A stretch of DNA of 32,823 nucleotides from Stephanodiscus triporus (lineage: Eukaryota > Bacillariophyta > Thalassiosirophyceae > Thalassiosirales > Thalassiosiraceae). The stretch spans positions 1 through 32,823 of the forward strand of contig JALLAZ010000010.1 of assembly GCA_036939755.1 (NCBI GenBank), in the 5' to 3' direction. Shown one piece after another: positions 1-11,200 of the stretch (position 1 is the first letter of the stretch; each line of letters opens with the position of its first letter). The notes under the pieces were generated by a model. That model did no database searches. It was not told the origin of the DNA and was given only the letters and a program-made list of their open reading frames with translations. Position numbers and translations under genes: made by a program.

Positions 1-293
1 GAAATAAGGTATTTCCATTTTATCTAGTAGAAGCTAGGACTTAATTCTAGAAAATTCTACTTTGGTAGAATAACGGGGTTAACCCGGTGGTGCTTAAACC
101 CCGGTCTATGGTAATAATATGACTCTCTCGGTCATTCACGAATGACGAAAGAGTCGACCATGGTATCTAGAGTAGGTAGGTAGATCCTAGTAGAATTCTT
201 ATCACTCAACCTACTTAAAACCTCAACCACTCCCATGACGCACCGAGTCGTACAATTTGATTCCCCCCACCACATTCAGTCATCTGAGAGTGG
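1..293. other. 5' flank of the first gene, rich in short repeats
   Basis: No gene is visible here. The stretch holds short inverted and direct repeats. Examples are the palindrome gggttaaccc near 77-86, an imperfect hairpin between about 121 and 154 whose arms read gactctctcggtcatt and aatgacgaaagagtc, and the motif tagagtaggtag at 168-179. That motif recurs exactly at 11991-12002, in the promoter region between the PFL fusion and the proteasome gene. It is probably the upstream region of the gene starting at 294, but no promoter element can be named with confidence. Confidence 0.4.
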
Positions 294-1550
294 ATGGAGC
301 CAAGCATAGGCGGCAAAGGACAGAGTGCCCCAATACTGCACACAGCTGAGGCTGCCGCCGCCTCCTGCCGTCGTTTTTTATCTTATATAAATCAACCAAG
401 CGCATTAATTATGGAAGAAATTTCAAGGAGGAATACGGATGTTGAAATCGACAACATATCCGACGACATCTCCGCTCTATCGATGGACGGCGCCAGCGCC
501 ATCGCCGGGAGGGATATGACAAAACGACTTCGGAATAACTTCGCCAAGATGCAGCTGGGCATCCCAGAAGACGACGAAGAGCAGGCCTCGGCCGTCGTGG
601 TGGGCGATTTAATCGAGCCCTTCCCGCGGACGGAAGAGAAGAACGAGAAGAAGAACGAGAGGAAGCACAGGCACAAATCGAAGAAGCACCGCAAGAAGGG
701 CAGCAAATCGGATAGTTTTCTAAGCAGAGAAGAGAGTCAAGGCAGCACCAAGCGCAGGGATAAAAAGAGCGAAAAAAAACAAAAACAAAAACAACAGGAC
801 GTGGAAAATATCATCGGGGAGAAGGCGTCGCCGGCGCCGCCGATTATGGAAATCTCCATCGAGTCATCGGAATCCGGACCGAGATTTCCCGCTCTGCCAT
901 CCGAATGTCATTCGAGGAGTCAGGAAAATGCATGCGACGCCTCCGTGCCATCCACCGGATCTACCTCTAATTCCAGGTCCGCAAGCGTTAGACAAGCCTC
1001 TTCGTTCACCGGAGGCGGAGCGATGGGAATGGCAATAAAACGATCCCGTCTGCAGCTCGGTTCGTCGTTACGATCACTAGACAATCGATCATCGATGTGC
1101 GATAACGAAAGCATGACCCAAATGACGGAACACTCGACTCACACAACGGGGCAATCCTCGATCGCGAATCAATCCCACGCCACGACGGAGGAAACGAAAC
1201 AATTGCGCGTATTGCTCGAGCACGCGAGGATGGAAGGAAGGCAAGTTCTCGACATTTACAAACGATTGGAGAAGGAGGTTCAGGCGGCCATGACGAGGAA
1301 AGAAAAAGCAAAGCACGATCGACAGAATCTCGCCATTGAAATACAGGAATTATCGGTGGAACACGAGCAGTTGAAAAGAGAATTGCAATATTTGCACAGC
1401 GATAACGATAAGCTCCGTTCTAAGTTCAGACATTCGAGAGAGAGGGAGGAAGACAGGGATCTAGATGATGTTCTTGATAGTATGGAGGCGAAGATAAAGG
1501 CACTGAAGTTCAAAAGAACAAAGGATCGTCGAGCTTCTCCGAAAAGTTGA
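294..1550 (+). CDS. Basic, low-complexity protein with C-terminal coiled coil; function unknown
   Basis: This is a single-exon frame of 418 codons; I do not recognise the family. Residues 1-110 are mixed. Residues about 113-168 are very rich in Lys, Arg, Glu and Gln, with a stretch such as KHRHKSKKHRKKGSK that could act as a nuclear localisation signal. Residues about 180-295 are rich in Ser and Thr and probably disordered. Residues about 299-410 form a long charged heptad-like helix, that is, a coiled coil. The ATG at 294 is the first in frame; a second in-frame ATG lies at 411. The protein could be a scaffold or an RNA- or cytoskeleton-associated factor, but nothing fixes this. It runs convergent with the Kazal gene. 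Confidence 0.65.
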   Translation: MEPSIGGKGQSAPILHTAEAAAASCRRFLSYINQPSALIMEEISRRNTDVEIDNISDDISALSMDGASAIAGRDMTKRLRNNFAKMQLGIPEDDEEQASAVVVGDLIEPFPRTEEKNEKKNERKHRHKSKKHRKKGSKSDSFLSREESQGSTKRRDKKSEKKQKQKQQDVENIIGEKASPAPPIMEISIESSESGPRFPALPSECHSRSQENACDASVPSTGSTSNSRSASVRQASSFTGGGAMGMAIKRSRLQLGSSLRSLDNRSSMCDNESMTQMTEHSTHTTGQSSIANQSHATTEETKQLRVLLEHARMEGRQVLDIYKRLEKEVQAAMTRKEKAKHDRQNLAIEIQELSVEHEQLKRELQYLHSDNDKLRSKFRHSREREEDRDLDDVLDSMEAKIKALKFKRTKDRRASPKS

Positions 1551-1865
1551 TGAAATCCAATTTGGGGGGAATTAGTTTAAGTGCGCATAAAATACGTGTT
1601 TTTGATAAATATACGATGTCAGCTATTGGGAGAACTGCTGAATATTATTATTCACGGTTGACAAAATTATCAAAGGCTTTTGAAATTTGGATCGTGTTAT
1701 GGTTCATCATTTCAGACTGTGGTGTATTTGGTTAAGTGGGACCCTCACTTTTACTTGTATTAGTCACAAGCCAGCAACAAAATCCAAACAAGAGCGCAAA
1801 TGACATGAGACGATATTATAGTCAACATGTGCAGTTATATTTTTTCTTTTGATGCAGCCTCTCCT
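1551..1865. other. Convergent intergenic region
   Basis: About 315 bases lie between the stop of the coiled-coil gene and the stop of the Kazal gene. The sequence is AT-rich with only short open frames. I see no RNA gene or repeat, and it presumably carries the two 3' UTRs. Confidence 0.5.
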
Positions 1866-2363
1866 TCATTGAAGGTCAGGGGGCGGAAGTCGGCAACGAC
1901 CTTCGTGTCTTATGTTGTGTCCAAGCGTGCAGGAATAATTAGAGTACGTCTTCCCGTCACATCCGCAGACTGGTCTGAACATTCTATTGCATGCGCGGGT
2001 AATTCTCAAGCATGTCCCCGCCTGAAGCTTATTTGGATCGGGACATTGTCCTTCCATCGGTCGACCGGTGTTCTGAGAAATGCATGAAAGGTATGGAAGT
2101 TAGATGATTAATGTGCGAAACAAACCAAACGTTCTCGATGAATGACCCACATCAAGAAATGCACACCAGTAACCGGCATGACAATCTTGTTGGCCGGCGC
2201 CGTTGCCCGTAGGGTTGCAAGCTGTTCTTTTCCTGTTGACACACATGTCATCATGATGATCGCGAAAATCACGAAGGCCCCGGCTGGACGGCTGGATGGC
2301 GGATGCGGACGAAGCTATCACGGTCGCTACTACGAACGAGGGCAGGAAAGATTGGAGCTGCAT
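1866..2363 (-). CDS. Secreted Kazal-type serine protease inhibitor
   Basis: There are two exons, 2363-2151 and 2072-1866, with a 78-nt GT-AG intron (2150-2073, phase 0, acceptor TTTCTCAG). The product is about 139 residues. Residues 1-22 form a signal peptide (SFLPSFVVATVIASSASA), so the protein should enter the secretory pathway. A Cys-rich middle (residues about 41-80) leads into a Kazal domain with the signature PVCGCDGKTYSNYSC and a terminal Cys, giving the usual six-Cys pattern. Kazal domains block serine proteases by presenting a reactive loop, so a role at the cell surface or outside the cell is likely; the target protease is not predictable. It is divergent from the MATE gene, with 265 bases between the two start codons. 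Confidence 0.8.
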
Positions 2364-2628
2364 GATGATTTGTGTTGTAATGAACGTGATTTACTTTGTG
2401 ATTTGACGGCACACGCTGACACCACATACGTAACATAATAATATTATGGCACTTCCTCCGTCACCCACCTTCCTCCTCCCCCCTCTCTCTTCGAAGGGGC
2501 GGCGCGGGGTCTCAAAAAGAATGACCGATAAACACACCAACATCAATCGTTGATCTCCTACTATACTACCTCTCTCCACCCCGCATATCCCTCCCTCGCC
2601 CACCGTGCGGAATCCAGAGAGGCGAGGG

Positions 2629-3078
2629 ATGATCGCGACAGTGCCGCTGCCGCGCCGCATGGCTCGTCCACTCTGCGCGCTGCTACTCTTCCTGCCGTCG
2701 CCCGCGTGCGCTTTCGCTTACACGTCGTATCCAAGGCGCCATCGCGGGGGGGGCGCCGCTCGATTGAAACGCGAGATCGTTCGAGCCAGAAGCGTCGACA
2801 GAGTTGGCGCGCCGAATCTCGTCCCGACATCGACCCCGCGACGTGCCCGAATGGCCGCGAGTCTGGACCCGGACGACTCCGATGATGGCCGGATGCGGCG
2901 ATCCGCGTCGTCCTCCTCGGCGTCGTCGTCGTCGACGACGACGACGCCGTTCGTCGGACTTCCCTCCTACGGCAGGATCGCGTACTTCTGCGCGACGACA
3001 TTCCTGATCTGGGTCTCCGAGCCCCTGCTGAGCCTCGTGGACTCCGTCGCCGTGGGCCGGTGCGCCGGCAGGTCCATC

Positions 3079-3125
<47 letters not shown>

Positions 3126-4503
3126 CGTGCCGGGCGCGCATCCGAACCTGTCGTCCGTGGTCCAGCTCGCGGCCCTCGGGCCCGCCACGACCCTGTGCGA
3201 CAGCTCGATCTACCTCATGCTGTTCATATCGATGGCGACCACGAACGAGCTCGCGAGGGCGTTCGCGAGGCGCGACGTCGGGAGGCAGATACGCACGATG
3301 TCCCACGTGCTCGGCCTGAGCCTCGCGGCGGGCGCGTTCCTTCTCCTATTCGTCAACCTCCGCGGCGTGGGGATGCTGGCGGCGATCCTCGGCCCCGCGG
3401 GGGCCACCGGCGTCGGCGTCGCGGGCTCGATCGACCTGACGTCGGAGGTCCTGCGCGCGTCGTACGGTTACGTGCGTATACGCTCGATCGCTTCCCCCCT
3501 CGCGGTCATGGGACTCACGTCGCAGGCGGCGCTCCTCTCCGCCCAGGACACGAAGACGCCGGCGCTCGCGGTCCTCGTCGCGTCTGCGGTGAACATCGTG
3601 GGGGATTACGTCTTCGTGGCGAGATTGGGATGGGGTGTGCGAGGCGCGGCGCTGGCGACGAGCATGGCGAGCATGCTCTCGAACGGGATGCTGCTATGGA
3701 AGGTGTGGACGATGGTGGGCGGTTGGAAGGACGCCTACCGAGAAGAGCGTAAACCGCCGTCGAATGCGGACGCGCTCGCAAACGAAGGAGGGGATCCGTC
3801 TGACATACCATTCATATCCTTGCCCGACCGAAAATCTCTCGCCTCACTCCTCCTGCTCGCCGGACCGATGTTCTTCGTGATGCTTGGAAAAATAATGGGA
3901 TATTCCGCCATGACCGTCCGAGCTGGTGACTTCGGCATGGTGAGCCTGGCGTGTCACAGCGTCATGATGAGGGTATTCTTCTTCTTCGCCACGGCCGGAG
4001 ACGCCATAAGTCAAGCGGCGCAGACTTTTTTGCCCGGTTTGCTCTACCAGAAGAGCGTGAGGGAAAAACAGTCGCAAGTCGCCACTGCATCGTTATCTGC
4101 TGCATCATCTCCCGACTTGTCCAACGGTGATGATGGGAATGCTCGAACGCTGTTGGAACGTCTTCTACTGATATCACTGATCGTTGGAATCGTCAATTGC
4201 ATTTTGGGCCGATTCATAGCGCTTAACGCCGGGCGAACTTTTACCGACGATGCTGCTCTCGTCTCTCTGATGTCTATCGTTAGTCCATTCATGGGCCTCG
4301 CATCGTTGTTCCACCCGATCGCGATGTGTTTGGAAGGCTCGATTATTGCCGCGAGTGATTCGAGATATTTGGTAGGGACATACGTCGGATCGATCCTATT
4401 GTTGCTGACGCAGTTAAAGTTTGTTTGCAAGGACTTCTTGGGCGTTTGGCGCGCCCTTCTCCTATTTCATTCCTACGGATGGCTCAATTCAGTACCAGAG
4501 TGA
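2629..4503 (+). CDS. MATE-family efflux transporter, probably plastid envelope
   Basis: One exon gives about 624 residues. The chosen ATG at 2629 opens a hydrophobic signal sequence (MARPLCALLLFLPSPACAFAY) that ends in ACAFAY, resembling the ASAFAP transit motif of heterokont plastid preproteins. The first MATE repeat starts around residue 120 with EPLLSLVDSVAVG and then LAALGPATTLCD, as in plant chloroplast MATE proteins of the EDS5/DTX45 type; about twelve hydrophobic segments follow. MATE proteins export organic compounds or metabolites using H+ or Na+ gradients; the substrate is unknown. A (TCG)13 run at 3082-3120 encodes a poly-Ser loop inserted between helices 1 and 2. GC falls sharply along the gene. 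It is convergent with RIB43A, with 112 bases between the stops. Confidence 0.85.
3082..3120. repeat. (TCG)13 microsatellite inside the MATE gene
   Basis: Thirteen perfect TCG triplets encode poly-serine in an extramembrane loop. A shorter TCG/ACG-rich patch lies at about 2910-2945 in the same gene. Length variation here would change only loop length. Confidence 0.95.
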
Positions 4504-4615
4504 GGAGACAGACTTCCACAAAAAACGCCACGGAGAGCAGATAGCATGCTAAGACAAAACGTTAAAAGAGTATAGTAATCACACAGCGCCCGCGTACGAT
4601 ATGATGCTTAACAAA

Positions 4616-5921
4616 TTACCTGCTAGATTTGCCAAAACGAGAAAAGAATGTCGTGCCAATTTCGGGCAAACGTCCCGCTTTCATTTCGGCCTTTCGTTTG
4701 TCCAGCTCTTCTTTCTGTCGCGCCAATATCTCCAAGTGGACACGTCTTTCATCAAATTGCATTTGCTGCCTCGCCTCTTCCACCTCTCGCATCTTACTCA
4801 GCATTTCTACTTGGTACCTGGCCCATTTGGCCTCACTTTCTGCCTCACGAGCGTAGATCTCACGTCTCTCCTCCGCGACGGATTCGTTTTCTTTGTACAG
4901 TTGCGCCACTTTCTCTTTGGGGAATCCTTTGAAGTGATCCTTTCGATACCGATGCTCAGCGTTGACATTTCTTGCCAACCTCGTGTCCTCAGTCACGAGT
5001 GGACAAGTTTGCAAGTAATGAGTTTGGCGACGCTGAGCCTCATTATCAGCCTTCATCTCATTATCCTTTCGCTGACGCGCTTGACGTGCGTACTCCATAT
5101 TTTCGATCTGACATAGTCTGGCCTGTTCGTCCCTCCTTCGTTTGGCATGTGCCTCCAACTCCGAACGAATCATATCCTGCTCGAGAACAGAATTGTGATA
5201 TTCATGCTCATCCCTTCCTTCGGCATCAAGGGCCATCTTCTTTGCTGCCATGTGCTCCACACACCACGATTTCAACTGCTCCTGCTGCGCCTTTTTCCTC
5301 GTCTCGTACTCATGATCTTCCCCAAAAAAACATTGCAGAGACGACGGACCACAGCTGTTCAAATCTAGAGGTCCGTCCTCACCAAGCGCATTATTCTTTG
5401 GCTGCTTCGTTTGTTCGCTGAGGGACCTTTTAATTTCATCGAGAGATCTTTTCCTCTCCTCTTGAATGGAGGCCATATTTTCGTCAAGGCACTGAATGAA
5501 TTTCTTCAGATTTTCCGCTTTAGGATGGGCAATTCACAGTGTGGAGAATCATCAAATGAGAGGGAGTAAGACGGTATCAAAACTGAACATCTACATACTT
5601 ACCATCAACCAACTTCTCCTCCCGCTGAGCATTCTCGAGTAACCGTTTTTCTTCAATTTGTTTATCAAGATAACTCTTGTCAATTCCAATGCTTCGATTC
5701 TTCGCATTCATGAATCTTTTCGCACGGTCCTCATCCCTCTCTTGCAGAGCATTCAACCTTGCACGTTCTTTTTCGAGGTGCTCTTCCTGTTGCAACGCGC
5801 GAAGAACGTTAATTGACATGTTCCAGAGATGCACGCTGTGCGTTTTAGGGCTTCACGGTAGCAGGATCCAGGGATCACCTACCTGAAGTAGCACCGGGTG
5901 CGGGGAGGAATGCAGCGGCAT
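4616..5921 (-). CDS. RIB43A-like ribbon protein of axonemal doublet microtubules
   Basis: Three exons are inferred: 5921-5883 (13 codons), 5786-5603 and 5517-4616. Introns are 96 nt (donor CAG|GTAGGT, acceptor CAACAG) and 85 nt (donor GTAAGTATG). The product is about 374 residues, matching RIB43A proteins. It is almost wholly charged coiled coil. Family signatures are RFMNAKNRSIGID near the N-terminus, SLQCFFGEDHEYETRKKAQQ in the middle and a C-terminal FSRFGKSSR. RIB43A lies inside the doublet microtubule wall as a microtubule inner protein and stabilises protofilament ribbons in cilia and flagella. A less likely start is the ATG at 5819, which would drop the first intron. The gene is divergent from TruA. 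Confidence 0.85.
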
Positions 5922-6178
5922 GACTAATGACTAGACTATGTTTAGCCTGTTGTTTCTTTATTACACCTCTCACAAGATTTCTCAGAAGTAAGTTTAATGG
6001 CGAAAACCCAGGCATGCGGCGGAGCGAGCGCCGCTATTTACGCGCGCTGGGAGGAGTGGGAGAAGAGGAGGCGCCCCCCGGCCGGCCTTGGAGGGAATCG
6101 TATGCAAAAAGCGCGGGAAGTACTGTGTAGGTAGGAAATCCATCTCATATTATGATGTAAGATACAACCGAAGACTGG

Positions 6179-7699
6179 ATGGCGATGACGATGACGAAGG
6201 CCCTTTCGTTTGCCATCTTGCTCACAGGCTCACACGCATTCCCATGGCGCTGCACTCTTCTCTGCACGAAATCGTCCCTCCACGGAAGATTCCCCCGTAC
6301 GCCATCAAACAATTATGCAAGGGTAGATCAACTTCGTTGTGCACATAACGAATCGCTTGATGACATGCCCGACCAAAGATGCGATAAGCAGTCACTAAAT
6401 GACGAATCACTACTCGTCTTCGAATCTGCATCTTTCGTGGTGGATCATTTTTTGTCTCCAACAGCAGTACTTGCCACTTCAGATTCGAATGAGCATCATC
6501 CACTCAGTCGAATAATTGATGAAAACTATGAATTGCCACCTAATTGGATAGACCAAATGTTTACACCACTCTACGGTGCCGCATCTGAAATAGGGTGCCC
6601 TCGAAATGAAGCATCAATACGACCCAACACAAACACGTGGCTGTCGAACACGAATAGAAAGCGGAGTCGACGCACCAATCTCAAAATCACTGTTGCGTAT
6701 CGTGGCGTTGATTTTTGTGGATGGGAAGACCAAAGGCATGACCTATATCGCAGTGCAAAGCTTTTTGGAAACAATGCAATGGTTCCGATGAATAATGTTC
6801 CCATCCTGCCGTCAGTGCAGGGCACTTTAGCAGATATTTTACATCCCGTTTTGGCTATGAAAGACGAAACAAAAACAGCTGCCGATGATTCCTCAGCTGA
6901 TGGATTAGAAGGAGCAACAACGCGGTATAGTGCGAAGATGGCTGATATAAATCATCGCAGGAAAATTGCATGCCCTAATAAACCGATAGAGATCAAAGTA
7001 GCAGGACGAACGGATGCAGGTGTCAGTGCAATCGGTCAAATATGTCGAATACGCACTTGGAGGGCATTAGACGACGGGATAGAAAAATATGTGAAAGATT
7101 TGGTAAACAGCAAAACTGCAAAACCCGGCGATAAAGGGCTTGGGCTGAATATCCGAAGTGTGGAATGCGTGGGAGATGATTTCCATCCAACGTTTGGTGC
7201 AAAGTGTCGCGCGTATGCCTACTTTCTTGACTTGCCATTTGACGATGATGGTACGAATAATGAACATGCCAACTCTACAAAAAGAATGCCATCAACAATG
7301 GCTCCAAGAATGAATGCAATTCTACGAACATTAGAGGGGAAGAAGCTGGACTATAACTCCTTGTCGTACGGAAAGGTCAAGAGTCAAACCACACTGTGCA
7401 CGTTGTACCATGCAAGAGCTGGAATAGTAGAATGGGTTTGCGGCAATTATGGCACCGGTGCACCGGCTCAGAATAAGAGAGCGATTTGTATCGAGTTGGT
7501 GGGTGATCGATTTCTTAGACGTATGGTACGTATTCTGGTAGCAACGGCTTTGAGAGAAGCAAATTGTGTCGACTGCAATCCTGATGCAATACTGAATATA
7601 CTGCTTGCTGGAGATCGGAATCGAGGGGCTAGGGCGGCACCACCAGATGGGCTGATTTTTGTTGGAGCTCAGTTTACCCAAGTCGGCCACCCAGACTGA
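6179..7699 (+). CDS. TruA-type tRNA pseudouridine synthase, probably plastid-targeted
   Basis: One exon gives 506 residues. The N-terminus (ATG at 6179) is a signal peptide followed by SHAFPW, close to the heterokont ASAFAP plastid motif, and then a Ser/Arg-rich transit-like stretch. The catalytic region starts around residue 168. It shows YRGVDFCGWEDQ, the catalytic Asp motif VAGRTDAGVSA (Asp279), FHPTFGAKCRAYAYF, FLRRMVRILVATAL and a C-terminal PPDGLIFVGAQF, all typical of TruA/Pus3 enzymes. These convert uridine to pseudouridine in the tRNA anticodon arm. The protein is longer than bacterial TruA (about 270) because of the targeting region, an acidic N-terminal spacer and insertions, for example near residues 225-265. 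Confidence 0.9.
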   Translation: MAMTMTKALSFAILLTGSHAFPWRCTLLCTKSSLHGRFPRTPSNNYARVDQLRCAHNESLDDMPDQRCDKQSLNDESLLVFESASFVVDHFLSPTAVLATSDSNEHHPLSRIIDENYELPPNWIDQMFTPLYGAASEIGCPRNEASIRPNTNTWLSNTNRKRSRRTNLKITVAYRGVDFCGWEDQRHDLYRSAKLFGNNAMVPMNNVPILPSVQGTLADILHPVLAMKDETKTAADDSSADGLEGATTRYSAKMADINHRRKIACPNKPIEIKVAGRTDAGVSAIGQICRIRTWRALDDGIEKYVKDLVNSKTAKPGDKGLGLNIRSVECVGDDFHPTFGAKCRAYAYFLDLPFDDDGTNNEHANSTKRMPSTMAPRMNAILRTLEGKKLDYNSLSYGKVKSQTTLCTLYHARAGIVEWVCGNYGTGAPAQNKRAICIELVGDRFLRRMVRILVATALREANCVDCNPDAILNILLAGDRNRGARAAPPDGLIFVGAQFTQVGHPD

Positions 7700-8274
7700 G
7701 ATAACTGCACCCGAGCAAATCAAAACGCCGCGGAGCTAAAGTGGCATCTTGCCAAGTTTGAGGGTTCTTCCGAGAAGCCCCTTCTGTCCGGGTGATGGTG
7801 GGAGTGGCGCGCTTACTCGGCGATCGACTGCGTGTTAATAGACGACGACTACTTCGTCATCGTGGAAGGATCCGTCGACGACACTCAAACTGCGCAGTTT
7901 GTCAACATTGTCATCGTCACAGTTCAAAAATTAACATCGGGTCCACCGTCCGTCATGCACGGGCTCACGAGTTCGTCTACGTACTGCGCCCCCACTCCCG
8001 CCGTGCGTCGTGAAGACGGACACCACGGACACCAGCGGTGGGGTCAGAGGCGGCGGACAGAAGCTTTGAGATCAGGAGGAATGTTGCGTACCATAGATGT
8101 GTATGATAGTGTTGAGGGTTAATTTGGCAACACAGAGAAGACAAAAATGGTACGATGAAGCCATTGTTACACCAAACGGTAAATAATGAACGAATTTGTG
8201 TGGATCGATGTGATTTACAAGTCGGGTCAGATTGAAAAGGTCAAGCTTAGAGATAGAAACTGGACGATGAGTAT
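7700..8274. other. Convergent intergenic region without a recognised gene
   Basis: About 575 bases separate the TruA stop from the PFL-activase stop. A 96-codon open frame at 7832-8122 (+) has no recognisable domain, and its composition is not convincingly coding. I found no tRNA-like cloverleaf. The region probably holds two 3' UTRs and may contain decayed sequence. Confidence 0.4.
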
Positions 8275-11200
8275 TCAAAGCTCTAAGAAATCATGACGAG
8301 GACACAGATTGTCGACGTTGCTCAGCCCTGTGGATATACCATGTTTCTCAAGGCGTTCCTTCACTCGAGTGGCAGCTTCAAGACAATATGGTGGCATACC
8401 TTCTAAAGGGTATGGCTGGTTTAAAGAGGCATACTTTTCTTTTCCCAATTCATGGTAGGGAATCAATTCCACCGAAGCAAAGACCGGCGCTAGCTCTCGA
8501 GTAAAGGCGATCAGTGCATCTATCTCAGCATCTGTATCAGTAAAGTCTTCCAACAAGACCCATCGGAGGATCAGCTGAATATTGGGATAATTGTCTCGAA
8601 TGAAGCGGGCGAACTCCTTCGCTTTGGCCATTTCACTGACAGGGACTTGTGCTATCTTTGATGCCAATTTGTTGTCCATACCCTTGAGACACAACAGAAC
8701 GACATCAGTGTACGGTAGCACCTCGTCCCATATTTCCTTGTTTCCATGACAAGCAGTATCCAAGCAGGTCGTGAGACCCAGACTGTGTACACCTTTGAAT
8801 ACATCGCTTACAAACCTGGGTTGCAGCAAGGGTTCACCACCCGACAATGTAATGCCCCCACCATTGGGACGGAGCCATTCTTGGTACTTGCCAACCAACG
8901 AGACAACTTCTCCACTGGACATAGCGAATTCAGGATGTTTTTTGGGATCGACTACTTCTCGAGTCTCGGGGTTGCAGCAATAGAGACAACGTTTTGGACA
9001 CCCCTGAAGAAAGAATGCCATACGAATTGCTGGTCCATCTGCTGTTGAGAATGTCTCGACCGAGGACACGCTACCTAAAACGCCTCCATCCTTCTCCTCT
9101 TTTTCATTGGTTTCGACAAGCCGTTCGGTGTGATATTCTCTCTTTTTCCCAGCTGCGGTTACTTGAGCAGTGGGAGAAACATTAATATTAGCAATACGGG
9201 CATAGCATCCTGCGGCCACTGTACTTGATGGATGCATTGTTCTCGCCATGAACTCCTCTCGTTGCTCAGGTGTGAGTCGATTGAAAAGAACGGCGTATCC
9301 GCTCACTCGAACGGTCAAGTTTGGATACTTTTCAGGGTGGTGGTGGGCGTCATTCAAAATTTCGCGACTCAGAACGTTGATATTAACGTGATGACCATTG
9401 TGGCCAAAGTATCCATCCAATAGGGTGACAAGATTTGTATTTCTGTTCTTCGGTTGTCCCAGGGCGTTGGGTAAGAGGCAGAAGGTATTGCTGATGCCGT
9501 CCATGCACGAAGAGTAAGGAATTTTGGCAACAGAAGACAACGATGCCAGCGCACCATTTTTATCTCGACCATGCATGGGGTTAGCTCCTGGAGCGAAGAA
9601 ATCTCCTCGGATTCTTCCATCTGGAGTGGCTCCAGTGGCGGCACCGTATACCAAGTTGGATGTAATTGTGAGGACAGATAGCGTTGCCGTAGCATTTCGG
9701 TAGAGGTGTTGCTTGGTGAGCTCCTCGTGAAGTCTTACACATGCCTGAGTTGCAAGAAAGTCCACTCGATCATCGTCGTTACCGAACTGCGGGATTTCTA
9801 GGTTAGGGTTATCTCGTTTGAAGCCAATGGTCAGTCCCGCTTCATTGCGAACGGGGTAGACTTTGTCGTATTTGAGTGCTGCAAGTGAATCCGCGACCAC
9901 GCTCAGTCCTGCGAATCCAAATGCCATGAAACGATTGACATCAGAATTGTGAAGGGCCATTTGGAGATTTTCGTAGTTGGCATGATCGTGCGCGTAATGA
10001 ATAACATTCATGGTATCTGCATAAAGCTTGGCCATCCAGGGAATGGCCACGTCAAAGTAGATTCTTGCAACATCATTGTACTTGATTGGTTGTTTTTCGT
10101 CAGCAGAGCCGATACCAGCTTCGTCACAGGCCCACTCCAACTCTGGCGACAGCAAGTCTCCGTGTATTTCGTCGCGTCCCCGATTCAAGCACATCAACAA
10201 CAGTTTGACCATGTTGGCTCTGGCTCCAAAAAACTGCATATCGACGCCGCATCGCATCGCTGAGACGCAGCAAGATATGGCATAATCAGACCCAAATATA
10301 CGACGCATCAAATCATCATTTTCGTACTGAATTGCAGACGTGCTGATTGATAGCTGTGCGCAATACTCTTTGAACGAGTTAGGGAGGTTTTTAGCCCACA
10401 GCACAGTGAGGTTTGGTTCTGGTGCCGAACCAAGGTTGGTGAGAGTGTGTAGAAAGCGGAAGGTGGTCTTTGTCACCATGTGTCTATCATCTTCTAAGCA
10501 TCCTCCGAGTGAAACAGTCATCCAAGTGGGATCTCCACTAAATAGCGCGTTGTACTCTGGAGTTCGCAAATGCCGAACAAGTCGCATCCGGATCACCAGA
10601 TCATCGATCACTTCCTGAAGGTCTTGCTCCGTGGCGGTGCCCTCTTTGAGGTCTCGTTCTGCAAAAATGTCTAGAAAGGCGTCCCACCTTCCAACTGACA
10701 TGGCTGCTCCATCCTGTTCCTTCATGGCAGCAGTATGACCTAACCACATGGCTTGAGCGGCATCACGAAAGGTATTCGAGGGTAGACGAATATTTACACC
10801 GTAACTGTCGGCCAGGACGAGCAGTTCTTTCAGTCCTTTTATTTGCTTGCTGATTTCAGATCGCATCTGCAAAGCATCAATCGCAGATCCACCAATGGCA
10901 TTGTAATCCGCCTCCTTCCGGCGAATCAACTCATCCACTCCGTAAAGAGCAATCCTCCGATAGTCGCCAATGATACGACCTCGTCCATAGGCATCAGGAA
11001 GACCCGTAAGGAGAAGTGAGTGACGGGCTTTTCGCATGTCGTTCGTGTACATACTGAAGACGAGATCGTTGTGAGTTTGTACCACCTATTGCAGAAAGAG
11101 AGCGAAGGCAACAAATGTTACTCTAGATGATAAAAACGAAAGCCACAACACAAGCGCAACCCTGACTTCTCACCTCCGAATATGTCTTGGCCATTTCAGG

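Noticed and set aside
2683..3752. Long open frames on both strands overlapping the MATE gene (poly-Arg, poly-Val, poly-Asp)
   Set aside because: They are other-frame readings of a GC-rich gene with TCG repeats; only the + frame from 2629 has MATE signatures and membrane helices.
4601..5116. 171-codon + strand frame opposite RIB43A
   Set aside because: Mirror of the coiled-coil coding strand, with no domain of its own.
7832..8122. 96-codon + strand frame in the TruA/PFL gap
   Set aside because: No recognisable domain and no supporting signals; it could be decayed sequence but cannot be supported as a gene.
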